From Paenibacillus lactis (GTDB lineage: Bacteria; Bacillota; Bacilli; Paenibacillales; Paenibacillaceae), in contig NZ_JAGGKI010000008.1 of NCBI RefSeq assembly GCF_017873605.1, positions 186,001 to 250,000 on the forward strand: a stretch of DNA of 64,000 nt, read 5' to 3'. The notes under the pieces are model-generated. The model searched no databases. It was not told the origin of the DNA and saw only the letters and a list, made by a program, of their open reading frames with translations. Below are positions 1-8,033 of the stretch, one piece after another. The stretch's first letter is position 1; each line of letters starts with the position of its first letter. The translations under genes were made by a program, and so were the position numbers.

Positions 1-1
1 G

Positions 2-1012
2 CTGGAGGGAGAAGTCCTCCTCAATTACGGCTATGCCAAGGGCTACAAGCCGCTGATCGATTATTTGCTTCACTATATGGAGAATAAAGGCGTTGATGTA
101 TCGGGCAAGGATCTGTTGGTGACCAGCGGCTTTACAGAGGGACTGAGCTTGGTGCTTGCAGCCTTGAATAAAGGCCATGGCCGCATCCTATGCGAGAATC
201 CGACCCACCATACCGCCATTAAAAATTTCAAAATGCACGGTTACGCCATCACCGGCGTTCCGATGGAGCAAGATGGCATCAGCTTAGCGGACCTTGCCGG
301 CGAGCTCGCGGCTCGCCCTTATGATTTGGCGTACCTCGTGCCTTCCTACCATAATCCAACGGGGATCGTGATGTCGCCGCAGAAGAGGCTCGAGACTTTG
401 CGGCTGCTCAGCGAGTATGAGACGCCGGTGATAGAGGACGGCTTCAATGAGGAGCTCCGGTATTCCGGCTCGCATATCGCGCCGCTCGTCGCCTGTGCCG
501 GCGGGGGAAACAACAGCGTAATTTATTTGGGCAGCTTTTCCAAAATTCTGTTTCCAGGACTGCGCGTCGGCTGGGTCCTCGCGGATAAAACCCTGATCGA
601 TTACCTCGAAAGCGTGAAGCGTGCGCGCAGCATCCACACCTCTACGCTGGACCAGTCCCTGCTTTACCAGTATCTCTATAACGGCAATTTCGAGAAATAC
701 CTGAAGCGGGCCAAGGCGGAATATAAGCGAAAATATGAGCTGGCCAAAAGCTGCTGCGAAGAATGGCTGCCGCAGCACCGGCTGACCGGAGACGGCGGGC
801 TCCACGTATTCGTTCAATTCGAGCAAGGCTTGCGGACGCGCGAGCTATTGGAAGCCTGCTCCGCGCAAGGCGTAGTGTTTACGCCTGGGGATATTTTCTA
901 CACCGACGGCGGCGGGCAGCATACGATGCGGCTTGGATTCTCTCGCGTTTCGGATGAGAACATCCGGAAGGGGATCCGCATCATCGGCGAAACCGCCAGG
1001 AGGATGGTGTAG
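2..1012 (+). CDS. MocR-type PLP aminotransferase, C-terminal part (5' end outside window)
   Basis: The reading frame is already open at base 2, so the start lies upstream and only the last ~336 residues are seen. The visible part is a fold-type I aminotransferase domain: a TSGFTEGLSLVL segment, the NPTG motif of the substrate loop (PSYHNPTGIV) and the PLP-lysine motif SFSKILFPGLRVGW, whose lysine is encoded at 542-544. The segment LNYGYAKGYKPLIDYL just after the window edge is typical of the start of the aminotransferase domain in GntR/MocR regulators, where a winged-helix DNA-binding domain comes first; that domain would be outside the window, so the regulator call is an inference. A free-standing aminotransferase is the alternative. 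The target pathway cannot be told. Confidence 0.8.
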   Translation: MEGEVLLNYGYAKGYKPLIDYLLHYMENKGVDVSGKDLLVTSGFTEGLSLVLAALNKGHGRILCENPTHHTAIKNFKMHGYAITGVPMEQDGISLADLAGELAARPYDLAYLVPSYHNPTGIVMSPQKRLETLRLLSEYETPVIEDGFNEELRYSGSHIAPLVACAGGGNNSVIYLGSFSKILFPGLRVGWVLADKTLIDYLESVKRARSIHTSTLDQSLLYQYLYNGNFEKYLKRAKAEYKRKYELAKSCCEEWLPQHRLTGDGGLHVFVQFEQGLRTRELLEACSAQGVVFTPGDIFYTDGGGQHTMRLGFSRVSDENIRKGIRIIGETARRMV

Positions 1013-1050
1013 AGATTGTGTGGGTTTAGATGTCTAGTTTAGGGGTTTCC

Positions 1051-1204
1051 GAAAGTGGAAGGCTTGGAAAGTAGAAGAACTTGATTGCAGATGGGCTATA
1101 TTAGCTGTTCTCGAGTAAGGCTTCGTAAGTAGAAGAACTCGAAAGTAGAAGAACTTGAAAGTAGAAGAACTCGAAAGTAGAAGAACTTGAAAGTAGACGA
1201 ATAT
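1051..1204. repeat. 16-bp micro-tandem repeat, two blocks
   Basis: The unit is GAAAGTAGAAGAACTY. Five contiguous copies run 1125-1204 (starts 1125, 1141, 1157, 1173, 1189; first and last degenerate), with T and C alternating at the final base in the middle copies. One exact copy lies apart at 1067-1082, preceded by a degenerate copy at 1051-1066. The unit is purine-rich on the plus strand and has no evident dyad symmetry. Confidence 0.9.
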
Positions 1205-1373
1205 CATGCTTGAAGGAACTAAACACTGCAGCGAAGTCCAGAAGGAATGGGACTGAGCCTTGGCTGTCTACCATGTCTAAGTAGGCGGTAGCCGGAGCTG
1301 TGGGAGCGTTGGGGCTGCTTCAACGAGCAGGTGGAGTTCGGACTATGGAGCCGAAGCGGCTGCATGTCTGGTG

Positions 1374-2170
1374 GCGGAGCAAGTCCCCAAAAGGGACTTG
1401 TGCGGTCGAAATGGAGCCTGCCGTAGCGGAGCAAGTCCCCAAAAGGGACTTGTGCAGGCGAAATGGAGCTGCGATGGCAGAGCAAGTCCCCAAAAGGGAC
1501 TTGTGCAGGCGAAAAGGAGCTGCGATGGCGGAGCAAGTCCCAAAAAGGGACTTGTGCGGTCGAAAAGGAGCTGCGATGGCGGAGCAAGTCCCCAAAAGGG
1601 ACTTGTGCAGGCGAAAAGGAGCTGCGATGGCGGAGCAAGTCCCAAAAAGGGACTTGTGCGGTCGAAAAGGAGCTGCGATGGCGGAGCAAGTCCCCAAAAG
1701 GGACTTGTGCAGGCGAAAAGGAGCTGCGATGGCGGAGCAAGTCCCAAAAAGGGACTTGTGCAGGCGAAAAGGAGCTGCGATGGCGGAGCAAGTCCCCAAA
1801 AGGGACTTGTGCGGTCAAAAATGAGCTGCGGTAGCGGAGCAAGTCCCCAAAAGGGACTTGTGCGGTCGAAAAGGGGCTGCGGTAGCGGAGCAAGTCCCCA
1901 AAAGGGACTTGTGCAGGCGAAAAGGAGCTGCGATGGCGGAGCAAGTCCCGAAAAGGGACTTGTGCGGTCGAAAAGGAGCTGCGGTAGCGGAGCAAGTCCC
2001 CAAAAGGGACTTGTGCGGTCGAAAATGAGCTGCGATGGCGGAGCAAGTCCCCAAAAGGGACTTGTGCGGTCGAAAAGGAGCTGCGATGGCGGAGCAAGTC
2101 CCCAAAAGGGACTTGTGCGGTCGAAAAGGAGCCTGCCGTGGCGGAGCAAGTCCCCAAAAGGGACTTGTGC
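1374..2170. repeat. 51-bp tandem array, 16 copies, each with a perfect 8-bp hairpin
   Basis: Unit starts are 1374, 1426, 1477, then every 51 bp to 2089, and 2141; the first and fifteenth units carry one extra base. Every unit contains CAAGTCCC-N5-GGGACTTG, and both arms are identical in all 16 copies. Changes fall in the 5-nt loop (CAAAA, AAAAA or GAAAA) and in the 30-nt spacer (AGGCG versus GGTCG; GATG versus GGTA). Units 3 to 8 alternate CAAAA and AAAAA loops, a 102-bp higher-order period that points to amplification of a dimer. There are no unique spacers, so this is not a CRISPR array. Function is unknown. Confidence 0.95.
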
Positions 2171-2298
2171 CAAGCAAGAGCAGCACAACAACCGCATCAA
2201 CGGAGCAGGCGGAATTGGACCGTAGAAGCGAAGCGTGCCCCTTTATCCCCGGATTCCAACAACGGAAATGGGATGACAGGGAATCTGGGGATAAGAGG

Positions 2299-2572
2299 GA
2301 TCGGAGGTACAATCCGCATGCGGAGTGCTGAATAGCCCCACAGATGGATCGGAAACAGCAATCCGCATGCGGAGTGCTGAATAGCCCCACAGATGGATCG
2401 GAAACAGCAATCCGCATGCGTAGTGCTGAATAGCTCCACAGATGGATCGGAAACAGCAATCCGCATGCGTAGTGCTGCATAGACCCGCAGAAGGAACGGG
2501 AACTGCAATCCGCATGCGTAGTGCTGAATAGCCCCACAGAAGGGATCCGAGGCACAATCCGCATGCGGATTG
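2299..2572. repeat. 49-bp tandem array, six copies around a palindromic core
   Basis: Cores begin at 2311, 2360, 2409, 2458, 2507 and 2556, exactly 49 bp apart. The core is AATCCGCATGCG followed by GA or TA; in the last copy it is the perfect 16-bp palindrome AATCCGCATGCGGATT (2556-2571). The rest of the unit reads GTGCTGAATAGCCCCACAGA then GGATCGGAAACAGC, with more change in copies 4 and 5. The array ends 70 bp before the ddl start codon, so it may overlap the ddl promoter region. Confidence 0.9.
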
Positions 2573-2641
2573 CGGAGCAGGCCCACGGCAAGCTTTCCGC
2601 TTTACGGCTGCACACACATTACATGAAGGAGGTCACACATC

Positions 2642-3568
2642 ATGAAAGTCGGCGTCATCATGGGAGGCGTTTCATCCGAGCGGGACATTTCACTGCTCAC
2701 GGGTCAGGAAATGATGGCTCATCTGGATCCGTCCAAGTACGAGGCCATCCCGATTGAAATCAATGACAAGCGCGACCTGATCAACAAGACCGAAGGGATC
2801 GACATTGCCCTGCTTGCACTGCACGGCCAGTACGGGGAGGACGGTACAGTACAGGCCACCCTGGAGTCCATGGGCATTCCATATACGGGCAGCAGCGTCT
2901 TGTCCAGCAGTATCTGCATGGACAAAGATGTCAGCAAGAAGCTGCTTCGGTATGAAGGATTGCATACGGCCGATTGGCTCATCGTCAGCAGCCTGGAGGA
3001 GCTGGCGGAAGCGAATGTAGAGTCGCTGGGATTTCCCCTCGTGGTCAAACCGAATACGGGAGGGTCCAGCATCGGTACCCGGATTGTGCGATCCCGCGAT
3101 AAGCTGAAAGCGGCAGTGGCGGATGCCCTCCAATGGGATCGATCGGTCATGATCGAGCAGTGGATAGAAGGCCAGGAAATCACTTGCTCCATTTTGGACG
3201 GAAAGCTGCTGCCGATCGTGTCGATCAAGCCGAATGCCGAATTCTTTGATTACACATCCAAATACGCGGAAGGCGAAGCCGAAGAGCAGGTGATTGAGCT
3301 GCCGGAGGAACTTCAGAGGAAGGTATGCGCGGCAGCGCTTCAATGCTATAAGGCGCTGAAGTGCAGCGTTTATGCGCGGGTCGATATCATCCTGAAGGAC
3401 GGCGTTCCGTTTATACTGGAAGTCAATACGCTGCCGGGATTAACGAGAACGAGCCTGCTGCCCAAAAGCGCGGCGGCGGCAGGCCTCTCATTCAGCATGC
3501 TGCTGGATGCCATCATTACGTCATCTTTATCGGAACGGTTAAGAGAAAATACCACATACAAGGAGTAG
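2642..3568 (+). CDS. ddl: D-alanine--D-alanine ligase
   Basis: ATP-grasp enzyme joining two D-alanines for the peptidoglycan stem peptide in the cytoplasm. The 308-residue length is normal for the family. Visible motifs are SSERDISLLTG near the N-terminus (substrate-binding Glu/Ser region), KPNTGGSSIG in the ATP-grasp domain, and the C-terminal EVNTLPGLTRTSLLPK that binds Mg-ATP and the second D-Ala. The start is fixed by an AAGGAGG site 9 bases upstream. It is followed after 7 bp by an aminotransferase gene, suggesting co-transcription. Upstream lies the repeat-filled region rather than a gene, so its promoter is probably close to the palindromic array. Confidence 0.95.
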   Translation: MKVGVIMGGVSSERDISLLTGQEMMAHLDPSKYEAIPIEINDKRDLINKTEGIDIALLALHGQYGEDGTVQATLESMGIPYTGSSVLSSSICMDKDVSKKLLRYEGLHTADWLIVSSLEELAEANVESLGFPLVVKPNTGGSSIGTRIVRSRDKLKAAVADALQWDRSVMIEQWIEGQEITCSILDGKLLPIVSIKPNAEFFDYTSKYAEGEAEEQVIELPEELQRKVCAAALQCYKALKCSVYARVDIILKDGVPFILEVNTLPGLTRTSLLPKSAAAAGLSFSMLLDAIITSSLSERLRENTTYKE

Positions 3569-3575
3569 AGCGAAT

Positions 3576-4811
3576 ATGAATACAACGAATAGCTTCCTGA
3601 CGCCGATTGTGCAAACCATGCCGCCCTCAGGGATCCGGCAGTTCTTTAATGCGGCCGAAGCGGATCCGGAGGTGATCTCCCTGGGAGTCGGCGAGCCGGA
3701 TTTTGTTACCCCGAAGCGTGCCATTGAGGCGAGCGCCCGGGCGCTGGAGAGCGGACGGACCATGTATACGCCGAATGAGGGGCTAATGGAGCTGCGGGAA
3801 GCTATTGCGGAGTATTTGTACAGCCGCTTTCAGCTGAGCTACGAGCCGTCGCGGGAGGTGCTGGTCACGGTGGGCGGCAGCGAGGCGATCGACTTGGCGC
3901 TGCGCGCCCTTGTATCCCCGGGCGACGAGGTGATCATTCCTGTGCCGGGGTATGTTGCCTATGCTCCGCTCGTCAGTCTGAATGGCGGACGTGCCGTGGA
4001 ACTGGAGCTGACTGCCGAGCAGGATTTCAAATTGACCGCCGACGCGCTGCAGCAGGCGATTACACCACGAACCAAAGCGCTCGTCGTGAACTTTCCGAGC
4101 AATCCGACGGGGGCTGTGATGACGGCTGCCGATTGGCTGCCGATTGCCAGCCTCGCGATTCAGCACAATCTGGTTGTCATCTCGGATGAAATGTATGCGG
4201 AGCTTACGTACGTCGGGGAGCATACCAGCATCGCCTCCCTGCCGGGGATGCGGGACCGCACACTCGTCATCGGCGGTTTCTCGAAAGCCTTCGCCATGAC
4301 GGGCTGGCGGGTCGGGTATTTATGCGGAGAACGGGAGCTGCTTAAGGGGATGATAAAAATTCACCAGTATACGGCCCTCTGCGCTCCAATTATGGGACAG
4401 ATCGCAGCGATTGAATGTATGAGAAACGGGCAGGAGGACAAGGAATCCATGAAGGCGGCGTTCGATGAACGCCGGAAGATGTTCGTTCAAGGGCTGAACG
4501 AGATCGGCCTTCCCTGCCGCGAGCCGAAGGGAGCCTTCTATGCCTTTCCGAGCATTGCCGGAACGGGGCTTAGCTCACAGCAGTTCGCCGAACGGATGCT
4601 GCGCGAGGCGAAGGTTGCAGCCGTGCCCGGCCACGTATTCGGTCTTGGCGGGGAAGGATTCATCCGCTGCTCCTATGCAGCTTCCTCCGGGCAGCTTCAG
4701 GAGGCGGTTGAGCGGATCGGCCGTTGGCTGAAGTCGGCGGAGCTTCTGCCTTCCGTTCATGCGGCTTTCCCTACAGAATTCTCGAAAGCTTGCGGTAGTC
4801 TGTCGCTGTAA
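3576..4811 (+). CDS. Class I/II PLP-dependent aminotransferase (PatA/AspC-like)
   Basis: 411-residue fold-type I aminotransferase. It shows the GVGEPDF N-terminal motif, YTPNEG substrate loop, NFPSNPTGAVM, SDEMYAEL and the PLP-lysine motif GGFSKAFAMTGWRVGY. Members of this subgroup transaminate aromatic amino acids, N-acetyl-diaminopimelate or aspartate; the sequence alone does not decide between these. Placement 7 bp after ddl would fit a cell-wall amino acid role but is only suggestive. The last ~20 residues extend beyond the conserved domain and the final 41 bp overlap the 3' end of the convergent AraC gene. Confidence 0.85.
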   Translation: MNTTNSFLTPIVQTMPPSGIRQFFNAAEADPEVISLGVGEPDFVTPKRAIEASARALESGRTMYTPNEGLMELREAIAEYLYSRFQLSYEPSREVLVTVGGSEAIDLALRALVSPGDEVIIPVPGYVAYAPLVSLNGGRAVELELTAEQDFKLTADALQQAITPRTKALVVNFPSNPTGAVMTAADWLPIASLAIQHNLVVISDEMYAELTYVGEHTSIASLPGMRDRTLVIGGFSKAFAMTGWRVGYLCGERELLKGMIKIHQYTALCAPIMGQIAAIECMRNGQEDKESMKAAFDERRKMFVQGLNEIGLPCREPKGAFYAFPSIAGTGLSSQQFAERMLREAKVAAVPGHVFGLGGEGFIRCSYAASSGQLQEAVERIGRWLKSAELLPSVHAAFPTEFSKACGSLSL

Positions 4812-5676
4812 TCCCTTCAAGCTTGCGGAAGATCCGGCTGAAATAATGGATATCCGGGTAGCCGATCCGGTCTCCGATCGCTTCAATCGAAAGATCGGTT
4901 TCCCGCAGCAGCCGCCGTGCTTCGCGGTGGCGAACCGATTGAACAAACTCGCTTGGCGGCATCCCCGCCAGGCGCTTAAACAGCTTGGCGGTATGATCAG
5001 GGCTCAGCATCAGATGCGCCGCGATCCGTTTATTGCTCCAGTCTTCGGCTGGAGCTTTTTCAATGCGGGCCATCAGATCCATCAGCTTGCCGTCATGGGG
5101 CGACGTTTCCGTCAGAGCCTGGGAGGAGTGGGTGCGGAATAACTGAACGAGAATATCCAGCATCAACCCTTTACAGACAAGCTCATATCCTGCGGGACGG
5201 AGCGTAAACTCCTCCACGACCCGCTCCATTAATTGAACGCAGGAGAGCGGAGGCGTGTAAATCGTCCGGGAAGACAGCGGAGGGAAAACCTCCGAGATGG
5301 CCTCCCTGGCAAATTTATCCGCCGCTACGGCGGCTTCGTTCACAATCATGTCCGCTTCGGTCTGGATTTCAAGCTCTCCGAAAAAATCAAAGTGAATGCC
5401 GAGAAAATGCGCTTCCGGGATCGAGGTCACTTCATTCTGATGGTAAACGCCGGAGGGCAGAAAGATGAGCTGGCCTGCCTCAATAACATGGCGCTTTCCG
5501 TACATCGTCGTGACGGCCTCTCCTTGGCTGACATACAGCAGCTCGAAATCGTACAATCTGCGCTGCGGAAGAGCTCCGGTCCCCATTCGTTGAAGCTGGG
5601 CGTAATGAATGCTGGGAGACCACTGCTGAACCGGGGCGAGCCGCTGCAGAGGGTATTCCGATGCCTCGACGGCCAT
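4771..5676 (-). CDS. AraC-family regulator with N-terminal cupin
   Basis: 301 residues: an AraC-type sugar-sensing cupin (about residues 20-160; GQLIFLPSGVYHQNEV) and a C-terminal double helix-turn-helix (about 200-298; RIAAHLMLSPDHTAKLFKRL, then IEAIGDRIGYPDIHYFSRIFRK). AAGGAGG lies about 8 bases before the ATG. It is divergent from the isomerase/dehydrogenase pair starting at 5934, separated by 257 bp, so it probably activates that pair in response to a sugar ligand. Its 3' end overlaps the convergent aminotransferase gene by 41 bp. Confidence 0.88.
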   Translation of the reverse strand: MAVEASEYPLQRLAPVQQWSPSIHYAQLQRMGTGALPQRRLYDFELLYVSQGEAVTTMYGKRHVIEAGQLIFLPSGVYHQNEVTSIPEAHFLGIHFDFFGELEIQTEADMIVNEAAVAADKFAREAISEVFPPLSSRTIYTPPLSCVQLMERVVEEFTLRPAGYELVCKGLMLDILVQLFRTHSSQALTETSPHDGKLMDLMARIEKAPAEDWSNKRIAAHLMLSPDHTAKLFKRLAGMPPSEFVQSVRHREARRLLRETDLSIEAIGDRIGYPDIHYFSRIFRKLEGITATDYRKLSRIL

Positions 5677-5933
5677 AAGCTGTTCCTCCTTTTTAACCTA
5701 CATAACCCTTCCTGGCAACATAACGAAATTGTCCAAAAAATCGCTTTTCTATCTAAATCAATCAGACGAGTCTTTGTTTATTATATAAGTATTATTACAT
5801 GACATTCCCTGCCTTTCAACTTGACGGAAAAAGTCAAATGATGCGTTTCTAGGAGCTTTCTTTCATTTTCATGGCTAACCCGGCATCCGTGGCAGGCTAG
5901 CAGCAAACCAAAACAAATGGGGAGGTATTCGTT

Positions 5934-6821
5934 ATGAAGAAAGGGATCAACATTTGGTCGTTTCGGGGAGATGCGTCTATTGCGGAATGCATCCAACTGG
6001 CGAAGGAGGCCGGCTTCGAAGGGATCGAGCTGTCGCTGAATAAGGATGGAGAGCTTGGCCTTCAGGCCGGCGATCAGGAGGTTAAGAACATCAAGGCTCA
6101 GCTGGAGGACGCGAATCTGGAAATCGCCGGGCTTGCTACTGGCCTGTACTGGGATTATCCGATGACAAGCGATGACCCGGCAGTGCGCGAAAAAGCATTC
6201 GATATTTGCAAAAAACAGCTCGAGCTGGCTGCAGCTTTTGGAGTGGATGCGATCCTGGTTATTCCTGGCGCGGTTGGCGTGGACTTCGTCCCCGGCTCCG
6301 CGGTTATCGATTACGAGGTAGCTTACGAACGGGCGCAGGAAGGCATCCGCAAGCTGGTTCCGTATGCCGAAAGCGCGGGGGTGGCGATTGCCATCGAGAA
6401 CGTTTGGAACAAATTTTTGCTCTCTCCATTGGAGCTGCGCACCTTTATTGATGAGATCGGCTCCGATTATGTCGGCTCCTATTTTGATGTAGGTAACGTC
6501 GTGCACAGCGGTTATCCGGAGCACTGGATTCGCATTCTGGGATCAAGAATCAAGAAGGTTCATTTCAAGGACTACCGCAGACAGGCGGGAGGCTTGCACG
6601 GCTTCGTGGACCTGCTGGCTGGAGACGTCGATTACCCTGCCGTGGTCGAGGCATTGAAGGGAATCGGCTATGACAATTATGTCACCGCGGAGATGATCCC
6701 TGCTTACAAGCACTATTCGGATCAGATCATTTTCAACACCTCGAACGCCATGGATGCGATTCTTGGCCGGACGCCAACGCTGCGTCAAACGGCCGTGCGT
6801 GAGCAATTGGGACAATCTTAA
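5934..6821 (+). CDS. Sugar phosphate isomerase/epimerase (xylose isomerase-like TIM barrel)
   Basis: 295 residues of the AP-endonuclease-2-like TIM barrel family. Metal-ligand segments are recognisable: IENVWNKF (Glu), YFDVGNVVHSG (Asp), HFKDY (His) and the C-terminal TAEM (Glu). Enzymes of this family isomerise or epimerise sugars or inositol-like substrates, often acting with a Gfo/Idh/MocA dehydrogenase; the exact substrate is not evident. GGGGAGG precedes the ATG. The next gene, a dehydrogenase, follows after 23 bp, so the two form an operon, probably under the divergent AraC gene. Confidence 0.85.
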   Translation: MKKGINIWSFRGDASIAECIQLAKEAGFEGIELSLNKDGELGLQAGDQEVKNIKAQLEDANLEIAGLATGLYWDYPMTSDDPAVREKAFDICKKQLELAAAFGVDAILVIPGAVGVDFVPGSAVIDYEVAYERAQEGIRKLVPYAESAGVAIAIENVWNKFLLSPLELRTFIDEIGSDYVGSYFDVGNVVHSGYPEHWIRILGSRIKKVHFKDYRRQAGGLHGFVDLLAGDVDYPAVVEALKGIGYDNYVTAEMIPAYKHYSDQIIFNTSNAMDAILGRTPTLRQTAVREQLGQS

Positions 6822-6844
6822 GGGAAGAAGAGGAGGGGATCAGC

Positions 6845-7876
6845 TTGCTGAAAATCGGACTGTTGGGCTTTGGTTTTATGGGACGTATGCACTTTGACAA
6901 TTACATGCGGCTAATGGATGAAGGAGCGGATATCCAGCTTGCCGCGATTTGCGATATCCGAATTGATGAACTGAAAGAGAGCAAGGCTAACGGCAATATG
7001 GCGACCGAGCGGGAAGTGTATGATCTTACGCCTTACCGGCTGTATGACCATATCGATCGCATGCTGGAGAATGAGGAGCTCGACATCGTCGATGTATGCT
7101 TGCCGACGAATCTGCACGCGGATATGACCTGCATGCTGCTCGAACGCGGAATTCATGTCTTATGCGAGAAGCCGATCGCAGGCAGCTCGGAAGAAGCCTG
7201 GCGGATGGTGAAGACGGCTGAGCGTACGGGCGCAACCCTAATGATCGGGCAATGTCTTCGCTTCTGGCCGGCGTACGAATATTTGAAGGCTTGCCTGGAG
7301 GACGGGCGTTACGGACAAATCGTAGCCGGCGAATTCTTCCGCGGCTCCGAGCCGCCTAAAGGCTGGTTCCTCGAGGGAGACAAGAGCGGCGGCTGCATCA
7401 CGGATATGCATGTCCATGACGTCGATATGATCCATTGGCTGTTAGGCAGACCGCAGCATGTATCTACTTTCGCCAAGAATATCATCGAAGGAAGCTCGTA
7501 CGATATCGTGTCGACGCATTACAGCTATCCGGACGGCAAGGTCATTACGGCCAGAGCGGATTGGACCCTGCATGGCGACCACGGCTTCTATATGGGGTAC
7601 CGAGTGAACCTGGAGAAGGCTACGATTGTATTTGAAAACAATGAAGTGAAGGTGTATCCAGAGGATGCGCCGGGCTTTACGGCTGAGCTGTCAGGTGATT
7701 CCGGATATTACCGCGAGCTCCGCTATTTCATTGACAGCGTGGCACAAGGGAAGGCTGTAACGGTATGCACGCCGGAGAGTGCCGTAGGCTCACTGGAAAT
7801 CATCGAAGCGGAGATCCGCTCGGCCAAGGCTCAGGGAGCGCTGGAAGCGCTGTCCGGGAAGCAGAGCGTATCGTAA
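6845..7876 (+). CDS. Gfo/Idh/MocA-family oxidoreductase
   Basis: 343 residues, NAD(P)-dependent sugar or cyclitol dehydrogenase type. The Rossmann motif GLLGFGFMGRMH is at residues 4-15, the EKPIAGS motif with its catalytic lysine near residue 100, and the DMHVHDVDMIHWLLG segment supplies the Asp/His pair. The start is TTG at 6845, preceded by GAGGGGAT. Paired with the isomerase 23 bp upstream; such pairs oxidise and rearrange sugars or inositols, with the substrate unknown here. A 15-bp-stem hairpin follows 25 bp after the stop. Confidence 0.87.
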   Translation: MLKIGLLGFGFMGRMHFDNYMRLMDEGADIQLAAICDIRIDELKESKANGNMATEREVYDLTPYRLYDHIDRMLENEELDIVDVCLPTNLHADMTCMLLERGIHVLCEKPIAGSSEEAWRMVKTAERTGATLMIGQCLRFWPAYEYLKACLEDGRYGQIVAGEFFRGSEPPKGWFLEGDKSGGCITDMHVHDVDMIHWLLGRPQHVSTFAKNIIEGSSYDIVSTHYSYPDGKVITARADWTLHGDHGFYMGYRVNLEKATIVFENNEVKVYPEDAPGFTAELSGDSGYYRELRYFIDSVAQGKAVTVCTPESAVGSLEIIEAEIRSAKAQGALEALSGKQSVS

Positions 7877-7901
7877 GCGTATAAATATTGTATCCCTAAT
7901 A

Positions 7902-7998
7902 AAACGGGGCTGTCCCAGATGCTCCCCATATGGTAGACAGGCGAAACCATAAAGCCTGCTGCTGTAGGGGGAAGTTCATCTGCGGGACAGCCCCGTTT
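7902..7998. terminator. Long inverted repeat between convergent operons, with pseudoknot potential
   Basis: Perfect 15-bp arms AAACGGGGCTGTCCC (7902-7916) and GGGACAGCCCCGTTT (7984-7998) continue inward as AGATG/CATCT and a C4/G4 pairing with bulges. The apical part holds TATGGT (7929-7934) with ACCATA (7946-7951), and CAGGC (7938-7942) with GCCTG (7954-7958), an H-type pseudoknot arrangement. Short T-runs follow on either strand, so bidirectional termination for the genes ending at 7876 and 8034 is the simplest role. A small mobile-element remnant is possible, since GGGGCTGTCCC resembles ends of some Firmicute insertion sequences. Confidence 0.75.
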
Positions 7999-8033
7999 CT
8001 TTCGTCTCACAATTGTGAAGTATTCGTTAGGCG

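Larger units (their letters stand above)
1013..2641. other. 1.6-kb gene-free region filled with tandem repeats
   Basis: No gene is supported between the aminotransferase stop and ddl. Three unrelated tandem arrays occupy most of it: 16-bp units (1051-1204), 51-bp hairpin units (1374-2170) and 49-bp palindrome units (2299-2572). Because 51 is a multiple of three and the unit has no stop codons, several long open frames run through the second array on both strands, but they encode only the translated repeat and lack convincing ribosome sites. The promoter of ddl is expected in or downstream of the last array; no clear hexamer pair was recognised. Confidence 0.8.

Noticed and set aside
1374..2170. 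CRISPR array
   Set aside because: The repeats are contiguous with no unique spacers, and no cas gene is in the window.
1219..2615. Several long open frames on both strands (up to ~310 codons) across the repeat region
   Set aside because: They are the translation of a stop-free 51-bp unit in different frames, give only short repeated peptides, overlap each other on both strands and lack convincing ribosome sites.
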